55,116 nt of DNA from Candidatus Thorarchaeota archaeon (GTDB lineage Archaea; Asgardarchaeota; Thorarchaeia; Thorarchaeales; Thorarchaeaceae), in contig JAEORN010000291.1 in NCBI GenBank assembly GCA_016840825.1, forward strand, positions 1-55,116. The letters are read 5' to 3'. Every line of letters begins with the position of its first letter. Position 1 is the stretch's first letter. Under the pieces are notes generated by a model. That model was not told the origin of the DNA. It ran no database searches and saw nothing but the letters and a program-made list of their open reading frames with translations. A program made the translations under genes and the position numbers. Below are positions 40,654 through 52,600 of this stretch, in pieces.

Positions 40654-43600
40654 CTATTCTTCCAAGCTCTTATCCATCTGTTCTAGAACAGCATCGAGCT
40701 CGGCTCTTGTCATCTCTTTAGCACTTTCAAGGACTTCTTCAATTTGGTCCTCAGGCAAACCAAGCTTCGCCAAGCGTTCGCCTACTTCCTGAAGCTCTTC
40801 AGTTGTTACCTTTCGAGTAGCATCTGCCTTCTCAGGTTTCTTCTCAGCGATTTCCTGTGCTCTTCTAGCCTTCTCTTGCTTGATGACTTCATTGAGGAAT
40901 CCAGGTCTCTCACTAGGCTTCATTCTAGCGAGATCGGTACGGAAAGCAGCGATATCATCCTCTCCCAAACCAGTAATCTCTGATAGCTCCAAGAGGAGTG
41001 ATTCGGTTTCAGGTACATGGAAATCGATGCTTAGCATTGGAATCTCTTCGATTGGCTTGGAGAGATTGATAGCTGCAAGACCTTCGTTGATCATTGACTG
41101 CATCAAGGCGTCTCTCTCACTGACCTCTGGTTTCTCTGGTATCTTAGCCTTTGAAAGTGACTTGATCATACCATTCATGATCCTGATGAGCTTTGGTACA
41201 CTGTATACCTTGACCCATAGGAGTGCACCGATGAGTGCAAAGATTATACCTATTGAGCCACCGAACATAATGAAAGTCATTAGTGGATCTTGTGGTTGTG
41301 CAACAGCTACGACCGTTATCGTCAAGTCTTGCTCTTCGAAGTCTGCACCATTGTATGCATGAATCACAATCTCGAACTGATAGTCCACTGGGACAGTAAA
41401 TGCGATTATGTATTGTCCCGCCACTGTACTTGGAGTGATCTGTACTGCATCTTCCTCAAACTGTATAGTCGACTGGGCAAGAGTAAGTGTTGCTCCTGTG
41501 ATTGCTGTCCCATGGTCAAGATCAGTCAATATCACAACGATTTCTAGATACTGTCCAACAACTGCACTGACGAAGTTGTTCCCACTCAGAGTTGTGAGTC
41601 CAGTTCTTATTGGACGTACATCAACTGTGAGTTGAGTTGACTCTGTTCTGTAGTTCAGCTTGTTGACCTGGATTGTTATAGGATATGACGCGATTGGCGT
41701 ATCCATTGGGATTATGAGAGTGTAGTTCCCAGGATTCTCCGTATCCTCAACCATCAGACCTGAACCTAGGGCCCATACAAATGAACCTTCTGCACCAGTG
41801 ACAGGTCGATTATAGGATGTATCATTGATGTATATGTGTATAATCAATCCGTCGCCAACTGGTGTCGAGAGATAGTTGGCTACGAGAATCTCCATCTCTA
41901 TCTTACTGATACCCAGTGTCGCTGATGAAGTCCTCGTCATATAGTTGGTCTTCGACGCGGTCACGTAGATGTCGAAGATTCCTGGTGAAACAGACGAACT
42001 ATTCAAGGTAATTCTGTAATATCCGTCACCAAGATCCTCAAGCTCACCTGTTCCACCCTGCCATCTGTATTCGAGAGTCGCATTCTCAATTGGCTGATTG
42101 TAATATGTATCGTTGTAGTAGAAGTACATCTCAGCAGATTGTTCATAGATGATGGTGATTGTGCTATTTAGAGCAGTAATAGATGTGTCAATTCTCTGAA
42201 CATCAAGTATCAGAGATAGTGCACCGGTTTCGTATCCAAGCTTCGTTGCAGTGATGTACAGACTGAATGTTCCTGAATACAGCTGTGATGTGTCAATGGA
42301 TGCATTGTAGATACCTGCATCTCCCTCAACAAGGCTACCATTATACTCAGCATCTCCAAATCTGAACAATACAGAAGCTCCGATTACTGGTAGACTTAGG
42401 TCAAGATTCGTATAGTTGACGAGGAGTGTCGCAGTTTCACCAAATACTACTCTTAGAGTCGCCTCTCCTACCGGTGAAAGACTCGTGTCGACTAGACCAA
42501 CCTCGATAGCATATTGGAGGCTAGCTTCAACATGATTCTCCTTGTAGGCTCTCACATATAGATAGTACACATTGATATCGACATCAACAGTACTAACTAA
42601 TGTCGAGTAGTAACCGTCCTTGCCAGTTGATGATAGCGTTCCTGAAACTGTACCTTCACCGTAATCCCACTGATATGAAACATCAGCATCGGCGATTCCA
42701 CCGATTGACAGTGCTTCGTAGTAAACAGTGATATTGATTGATTCTCCACTTACAACCGAAATGAATTGTTCTGTTATGCTTGTGAAGTCAGTCTGAACTA
42801 TAGAGATGACCACCGTCATCTGAGCTATCCTTGGCTGATAGTTGGTCTTTGTTGCATTGATTGTGATGATGTATGTTCCAACATCAAAGAGTGCTGAATT
42901 AATGGAAACGATATATGATTCACCACTCTGTGCCATAACGAATTCAGTGCCACTTAGTTTGGCCGTCACATATGCACCATCAATTGGTTCAACAAGATCC
43001 AGATTTGTGTAATTGACATAGAAATTAATACTCTGGCTCCAGTTGACAATGAGGATTGAGTACTGAGGTATAAGTTCAGTATAGACTTCGCGTAAGCGAA
43101 TATCGACGGTAACTAGTGCATTCTCATATCTATTCAGGAATGCATAGATGTCATATTGGAAGGTTCCTTCTCCTTGATTCCACAGATAGAATGTGATATT
43201 ATACCTGCCATCACCAAGGTCCACCCATCCGTATTCATCGCTTGTTAAGCCCTGCACGAATATTGTTGCACCTGGAATGACATCAGAATTGTCAATATCA
43301 TTGTATCGAACAATGATGGAAGCATTCTCCCCTGCAACGAATTCTGTTACTGAGGTGAGCTTCGTTAATGTTGTCTGAATCACTCGAACCTCAAAGCTGA
43401 TTGTGAAGGATGCACTGCTGAATGTATTCTTTGCGAATGTGAATGTCACATAATACTTACCTACGACACTAATCGTTGAGGTCTGTAGTGTGAATCTAAT
43501 CACATTTCCTGCCAGGGTTGTATTTGTCCATGCATGAGTCCATGATGTTGAGATGGTCGTTGGTGAGATATTCAACTGATGATCCACATCAAAGTACCTT

Positions 43601-46600
43601 ACCTCAAAAACAACTGTGTCACCAAATGGTACAATCGGTGGCTCTGGTGAGGAGTCGATGATTGCACTTGTGCTGATTAATCGAATGGTAAGGTACACGG
43701 TTGCTGTCTTTGTTTGATAGAAGGTTCTGTTGAAAGTGAATTGTGCGCTAACCTTGCCAGTAGTTGTAACCCATGAAGTATCCAAAGTGATATTGAATAC
43801 ACCACTTCCTAGTATCTCATATGACCAGTAGCCCATTGGCCAGGTTGAAGTTATAGTCGCACCTAAGACAACTTCCTCATGGTCCAAGTCATACAATGTT
43901 ATGTTTACTAATGCACTGTCCCCAATCGGTACTGAACCAGGATCGGGAGCATCAGCAAGAGTCTGTGTGAAGATACCTCTAATGACCGCACGAATAGTAG
44001 TTCCTGTGAAGTTATTGTAGTAAGGTAGATCTCCAACCCATTCAACATCAAATGAGAAAAATATCGGTCCACTAACTTGGAACAGACTACTGTTGAATGT
44101 GTACTCAATTCTTCCTGTAGCTGATGTATAGACCATATCAAAGACAAATGGTCCACCTGGTGTGGCATTGAGTGGAGTTATTGTCACATGTACTCCGCTA
44201 GTTGCATTTGAAACTCCCTGGCCTGTATCACTATCAGTGTAGTACAGAACGAGTGTAATGTTATCACCTATAGGAACTTGTTCAGGAGGTTCATAAGATA
44301 GCGTTGCACTAGCGCCTGTGATAGTAACCTCAAATTCTATAGTCACATTCTCGTAGAATGGTTTACCATTAATCCAAGTAATGTCGACGGTGAATCCGTA
44401 GCTACCTACATCTCCTAAAGAGGTCGCATTTATCAGTAATTCAAAAACTCCCAATGATGTTTGACTTACCCACCATTCTACGGTGTCATTTAGAGTGAGG
44501 TGAACTCCACCTCCTACCGTGAGGTTGTTAATTCCAAGACCTGCTTCAAGATCTGTGTATGTCAAGATGATTGTGACATTGTCAGTGTAACTAGTCTGAG
44601 CAATTGGCTTGACAGTAAGTTGAGTATTCCTTGCTCTGACATCAGCATCAACAACTAGAGCTTGGTCGTCATATCTGTAGGTTGGGTTGCCATTTACTGA
44701 GATGGCGATTGAATACCTTCCGTAGATATCTAGCTTGGTTGTGTTGATGTAGATGTAGTAGAGCGACCCTGATACATAATCAACCCAGTAGTAGCTCGCG
44801 TCGACTGATGTTCCATTTATTGTGTCAATACTGAAGAATGACTCAGCATTAGGAATACCAGTTAAACCTGCATCAACATCATAGTAGTTTAGCCTAATCG
44901 AGATGTTATTGCCATAGGGAGTTTCTTGAGGTGGAGCATAGGTCAACCTAGTTGCTCTCTCTCTAACTTCTACCTGGAGTGTGCGAGTTCTATTCTGGTA
45001 GAAGGGCTCTCCAACGAAGTTCACTTGAGCTGAAATTGAAAAGGTGGCAACATCACCAAGAGCGACTGAATCAATCAGAGCTGTATACACTCCGCTTCCT
45101 ACATCAACAATCCAGTAGTTCGTATTCAATACCAGAGCTTCAGCTGCCGTGCCACAACTTAGTGAGATAGCTGCTCCTGTGATTCCTGTCGAAGTCAGAG
45201 AATCTTCAAATGAGAATGTAATTGATACATTATCAAGATAAGGAGCTGCTCCCTCCACATCATAGGCTAGCTGAGTCGGTCTTGCTGATACCCTTCCTGT
45301 TACTGAATGTGGTCCAGCATCTGCCCAATAATCTGGCGCATTGAATGAAACAGACATGGTATAGTCTGTTAATACATTTAGAATGTCAGTATCAAAACTG
45401 ATGTTATATTGGCCATTACCAATTCCGACAATGCTGACCGAACTGGTTGAAGTGCCTGAAGGTATGATGAATGTGAGGAGGATGTTTCCAGACATTCCAT
45501 CCAATCCCGTTCCAGCAGTGCCATTGTCTGTATCCAGTATGGTCACGATGAAGAACGTGATATCGCCATAGAATGTTGCATCAGGTGAGGTCGCACTCAG
45601 TTCAACACTTCGATATGCAACCTTCAGGTTGATATTGCGGGAACTATCAGCTAACCACCAATTCGATGAGCTTGCTTGCACATTGATTACGTATGTAGAT
45701 GGGGCTCCAAGTGCGGTGGTATCTACGGTTATCTCATAGATGCCTTCACCAATGTATACAATCCAATAATTCGTGTTCTCTACGAGAGTTTCTGCAGATG
45801 TACCACAAGTGAGTGAGATGCTTCCTGTATCAATTTCAATAGGACTTGCACCTTCAACGTCTTGGTATGTGACATTGAACACAGAATAGTTCCCGTATGG
45901 AGTTGCCGCTATTGCATCGTAATCAAGGGATGTAACTCGTTCTCTAACACTACCTGTCACATTTCTTGATAGACTCGCATAGTAGGGGGATGATCCAGAA
46001 TGATCAAAGGTAATGGTCAGTACGTATGAACCAAGTTGTCCTAGGATAGTGCTGTTGAATGTGAAGCTATACTGTCCATTACTCACGAATGTAATGATTG
46101 GTGTTTGACCAATACTTGGAGTAACAAATACTGCTGATATGAATGACTCATTGTTGTTGATGTATCCTCCTGTAAGACTGTCCTGCAAGATAATGTAGAA
46201 TGTACTATTCTCCAGGTAGGCGGTAACATCAGGATAGCTTATCTCCATCGTGGCAGTCTTCATATTCACTGTCAGTATTGCTACAACACTTGTTTGATTC
46301 TTGTAGAATGGACTTCCACCCCACATGACAGTCATATTGATTTTGACAATGCCAAGGAATCCAGTTCCCTCTGTTACGAGGTAGATCTCATAGAATCCAC
46401 CAACGGGAACTGTGTTCACTTCATACGTGAGTCCGTTAAGAACAGAGATGCTTAAGCCGGCTCCGACTATGAGTTCACTGGAGTTATCGAGGTCAACGTA
46501 CTGGAGTCGAATGGTGGCATTCTCACCATATGATACGGAGTCAACTACTATCTGTGGGATTGCAGTATTTCTGGTTCTCACAGTAATAGTAATCAGCTTG

Positions 46601-49600
46601 TTAATCTGATCTTCATAGTAGGGGGCTTGACCAGCATTAATCCAATCGATAGTTATCCTAAAGCTATAGGTACCGTAGATGTCCAAGTAGCTTGTGTTCA
46701 ACAGAAGGAAGAATCTAGCATATCCTCCAACATCGGTACCCTGTATAATGTTCAATATTGTTGTGTTGGATGTGTCTAGTCCGGGTTGTGTCAATGATAT
46801 CACTGTAATTGAAGTGTCAGTACCCAGTTCACACACAACTGGTAAGCCGGAGTCTAGGTCTCCCCAATAGAATGTTACATTCACTCGGTCTCCATATGGA
46901 ACAGGATCGGTTGGATCCCATGCAAATTCAGTAGACGTTCCTGTTATTTGGAATCTAACTGAAATTGAATGGTTCTGATAGTAAGGAGCTCCAATGTAGG
47001 TCATGTTGATCTGAACATCTGTATATGTAAATGCTACAAATTGGTTTGCAGGCATTGTAATTACATAAGAGCCTGCTACTGCACCATTCGCAACAGAATA
47101 TGTTGTTTGATTCACTGTCAGGAACAGACTAAGAGAGCTATTTGTTATTGGAGCATTACCAAGGTCTGTATCACTAAAGTAAACAGTGATTTCCACATTG
47201 TCAGTATATCCTACAGAACCCACTGGGTCGTAAGAGAGTAGTGTGTATCTTTCACGTACATATACCCTGACGTAAATGGACGCATCCTGGAAATTCGGAT
47301 AGGTTCCCGAGTTCTGTGTTGTGAGTTGCACCCAATAGGTACCCGGCTGAACAAATCCGGTAGTGTTGATACGCACCTCATAGATGTTGCCTCCAATCTC
47401 AACAATCGACCAATATCCTGAGAGTGAACCATTATCAATCTGAATGACTGCTCCTGTGATTGCAGCACTCGTGTCCAAATCCACATAATAAAGCTGGAAT
47501 GTTGTATTTAGACCAAATCCGGTTCTAGCTGAAGGTTCATAGAGTTGAAGCTCTGTCGAATGCTTCCGTATCGATAATGTGATCTTGATTACCTTGTAGC
47601 CATAATAGGGAGAGGTATAGTCATAGCTGACATTCAGATAGAGCACATGGGTTCCAATCGCTAGTGTATTAGCAATGGTTACAGTGTATGTATCTGTCCC
47701 AGGTGTCCAGATGACAGTCAGACCAGTGATTTCTGGTAATGACGCATTGGCGGCAATTAACTGAATTCTAACTGCTTCGGTCGTGTTAGATACATATGCC
47801 GCAGTTTCTCCATCAGTAACATGCACGAGGACATCTATGTCTTCTCCATATGCGTTGTTCCCTGCTGGATCAGAAGTGGCAACAATCGCACGATACAAGA
47901 CTCTCAAATTGAACTGAACTTGTGCATTCTTCTCAAAGCGACTACCGGTGTAGGTCATTTGAGCTGTAATTGAATAGGTACCTGGTTCAAGAAATGCAGT
48001 TGTATTTAGAATCAGGTCATAGGTTCCATCACCATTATCAATGACCGTGTAGTTGCCAGAAAGGGTCAATCCAGCACTTGTTAATGTCAAAGTGTTTCCA
48101 TTCATCAAAGTGCTACTATCATCAATTAGGTCAATGTAGGTAAATGTCATGGTGACATTGGAAATGAAGTATGTTGGAGAGGGAGGTGTATATGAGAGCT
48201 GTGTTGGTCTGGTTGTGACTGTCAGAGTAACCTGTCGTGTTTGATTCTGATAGAAGGGTGCACCAACCCATGTCACATTCAATTGCAGGTAGATTGTACC
48301 CGTAGTACCAATCGACTCAGTATCAACAATTACAGTCCAAGTACCTGATGAGTAGCTCAGCCAATATATGAGACCCGGATTATTCAATTGGACAAACAGC
48401 TGGCTCGAGTTCAAGATAACCGTGTTAGAAGGAGAATCATAGTATTCGAATGTGAAGGTCGCATTCTCATCATAAGCAGTATTCTGAGGTGGTACAACAT
48501 CAACAAGAGTTGTTCTGATGAGTATTGTAATTGTCAGTGAGAGCGTCTGATTCTCGAAGAATGGAGATGCATCTGGGGTCCAGTTGAGGTAGGTCTTGAT
48601 TGTGTACGAGCCATGAGATGCGAAGAGAGAACTATCAAGAACAAAACGATACAAACCACCACCTAAGGTAGTGATTTGGAAATCAGTGGTTGTAATTGAA
48701 GTTCCTAGAACGTAGGCGAATCCATGAACATCATATGTTGTATTCTCCACACCTGTGGATGATTGTGTTGCAACATAGAACAAGGTGAAGTTGATGATGT
48801 CGCCATAATACGCTGCTTGTGGAGCTACTGCTACACTTAGATCAGTATCAGTTCCCTGAAGCTGAACTGAGAAGGAACGAGTGAGGTTCTCGTATTTTGC
48901 CACACCTGTCCAGTTAAAGTAGGCAATAAATGAAACCTTGTAGATTCCTCCAAATTGAGCAGCTGGAATCTTGAGTATGTAATGACCTGTGCCTAAGGCA
49001 ACATTGTTCTCTATATAGATTTGAGCCCAACCAGTAGACGCCGCATTGTCATCATAATACACAGAAATTGAGATCTCTTGTGTATCATTTGAGATACCTG
49101 TTCCTACACTGATGTCTTCATAGAATAGGTAGACGGTGATATTTGAATAAATGTCAGTAGGAACAACAGCTTCGTCAAATGAAAGGAAGGTGTCGTGGGT
49201 TTCAACTGTGATTATTATTATTGCATAAGCATCCTCGTATCCTGCCTTGGTGAAATTGAATCGGATTGGGTATGCACCTAGAGGAGTCGAATCCAATGTC
49301 GTGATTGTAATTTGATATAGTCCACTACCTAGATGATTTGATGACCAGCCTAATGTTGTATTTGAAACCAATGCATCTGCAGTGATTCCAACATCGTGGT
49401 CAACATCAGTGAATTGTATGGTGAACACAACATTGGTACCAAGAGGTACATTGAATCGATAGCCTGATGCAATTGCCTCTGTATCAGTTACCCTAATCCT
49501 GAATCTCACGGTCGTTGAAGCATCTTCATAATTCGTTCTCTGCATTGTGAGAGTAACGATGTTATCACCTAGAGAGAGACCACCTGTTGCTAGAGTTATC

Positions 49601-52600
49601 CTATAATATCCCTCGCTAATCCATGTGAAGTCTACTCCCTCAGTGATGGTTGTGCCATTCAACTTGAGTACTGAAGCGTTGACTAGTACTCCACCTAGGT
49701 CTCTATCTCTGAATTCTGCATAGAAGACGAGAACATCTCCCGAAGGCACTGGATCTGGGGTGGCGGCATATGCCTCTGTATATCTGACTCTAATATCAAG
49801 TGTTACACTTCCTGTGGATGCAGAATAGTACTTTGTAACGCCCGAACCAGAGGTGGATACGGCGATGGAGTAAGTATAGGTTCCAATAGCCCAATCATCT
49901 GTTGTTAGATTGACCTTGAAAACTCCCCCAATATAGATCCAGTTGGCAGAGGTGAATACTTGCCCATTGATAACGATTTGAGTTATGTTTGCTTCAGTGA
50001 CGATTATTGAAGCATTGTTCAAATCTTGGATGGTGATCTCTATCGTTGTATTATCTGAATATGGAGTTGCCGGAGGACGTGTGCTTAGTACTGATAATCC
50101 ATGACTAACAATCTGTATCGGTACAGTCGTTGAGCTATCTCTATAGTACTTGTAGCCAGCTGAATTTGTGGTAAGAGATACAGGATAGAATGCTGAACCA
50201 ATGCTCCAAGCTGAAGTATTCACAGTACATGAGAAGGTTCCTGCATTGAAGGTCCAATTTGAGGAGGTAAAGACCTGTCCTGCAATCGTTACTTGTGTGA
50301 TATTTCCTTCCGAAATCTCTAGACTTGAATTATCCAAATCAATTAGGGTGAATGAAATATCGGTATTCCAGCTCCAAGGAGTCGCTGATGGAGTCGTTAC
50401 AATGATGCCTACGAGATGGCCCCGAATCTCTATCGTTACGCTCGAAGTTCGGTCATTGTACATCTTTGGAGGTCCTGTAGCCGTCTTCACGGATACTGAA
50501 CGAGAACTTGTTCCTATCTGCCATGTACTCGTATCAACTACAACCGTAAAGTTACCATTGTTGTAAATCCATGATAATGAAGTGAATGTTTGTCCAGCAA
50601 CTATGATTTCAGTAACATTCCCTTCGTTGATAATTAGTGATTCATTATCGAAGTCAATTACTCTAATAGTAACTGTTGTCTTCCAGCTCCATGGAGTAGC
50701 AGCAGGACGGTCGATGCTCAAAGTTAGGATGTGAGCACGTACTTGAATCGTGAGAGTCCCAACACTGTTTGCGTAATATTTCGCAGGTGAAGAGCTTGTT
50801 ATCACACTTACCTGAAGTGAATATGTTCCGATATTCCAAGACGAGGAATCAACGATAACATAGAATGTACCGTCAGAGAATATCCAATTCGAGGATGAAT
50901 AGACAACACCTCCAATAGTGATCTGAGTAATATTTGCTTGAGAGATGTCGATTGTAGTATTGTCAGCGTCAATAAATGTGATTGATACATTTGTCTTCCA
51001 GCTCCATGGAGTAGCAGAGAATGTGGTTGCTGATACTACCATTGAATGGGATTTGATGGTTATTAAGACGCTACCTTCTCTATCGTTATAGAATCTGGTT
51101 GGTGAATCGTCAAATGTAACAGATATCACATATGAATCGGTAGAGATTGGCCAAGATGATGTATCAACATAGAAACTGAAAATTCCATCATTATAGATCC
51201 AATCAGATGATGTGAATACCTGTCCATCTACTATGATTTGAGTTATATTAACGGGATTTACGATTAGTGATACATTATCAAGATCTGTCAAGGAAACAGT
51301 AACATTGGTATTCCATCCCCATGGTGTTTGTCCAACTGGATTTGCAGTGATACCAATGTCGTGAGGTCGTATCACAATTTGAGCAGCTCCAACTCCATCA
51401 TCGAAATACTTCGATAGTCCCGAACCTGAGCTAGTTACCGTTATAGTAATACTGTATGTCCCTACATCCCAGCTACGAGTGTCTATCCAAAAAGCAATAG
51501 AAGCCACACCTGTGCTATCATCATATGTCCAATTGGCTGAAGTGAAGACGATTGTTCCGTAGACCGAGCTAACTTCAACGATGCTTACATTTCCTTCAGA
51601 AATTATGATTGATGAGTTATCTGTGTCACTGAACGAGATATTCATCGGCGTCTTCCAACCCCAAGGTGTTTCGCTTGGAGGCACAGATGATACACGACTG
51701 TGATGCGCTCGAACAGTAATGCTAAGTTCGAGATTCTTTTCTTGATGTCCTAACGCTGATGCCTGAATAAGAATAGTGTATTCACCTGGCGTGACATCAT
51801 TGGTGAATAGCGTGACCTGCCAAATTTTGAGTGAGCCGTTGTAGACAGGACCTGTTTGAGTGCCAACTACTGTCTGAGCGGGCCAATTGCAGGTTAACGA
51901 AATTGAAGGAGCTGTGTTATCTATGGGTCTATTTGCCACGAAATCAAAGAGATCTATACTATAGCTGAATGCTGAGGAGTGGAATGCTTGGATTTGTGCA
52001 GTGATAACACCTGAGCCATCGATAAAGTCACTTGGATCAGTTGTTCTCCAAGTTAGGGTTGTATCAATGATGGGTGAATAAGAAGATATAATCTCCACCC
52101 AGGACGATGAAGTAACATTATAGGCATACACAGAACCTGAACCGATTACTGTGCTGAATTTACCCTCGACTTTGAATGTCAAAGTCGTAATATCGCCTAC
52201 TGCAACATTGTAAGGGTCGATATCCGTAGTTACATTGACTGAGATAGCATTTCCCACACTTGATACAACGCTGTAATAGTTGTTAGATGTGGAAGCATTT
52301 CCAATATCGAGAACGGATGGAGTCCCAGGACTTGCAGTGATTGAATTTGGATTCATCGCAATAGTATCTTCATAAGCGATATAGACTGTCTTGGAGTTGC
52401 CCCATGCAATCTCATAATCTGTTGTGGGTGTCTGAAGATTCTTTGGGGAATAGAGTGTTGTCTTCTCCTGAATGTTGATTACAATCCCTGATGTTTCAGC
52501 ATAATCGTAGTAATCCTTGGTCGCATTAACGGTAACAGTGTATCCACCAATCACTGCTAATGATGTATCAACATATCCAGCATACCATCCATTACCTGCA

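Noticed and set aside
43908..44168. Frames of 60-120 aa within the giant gene on both strands
   Set aside because: They are shadows produced by the repetitive composition of the giant gene; none has its own start signals.
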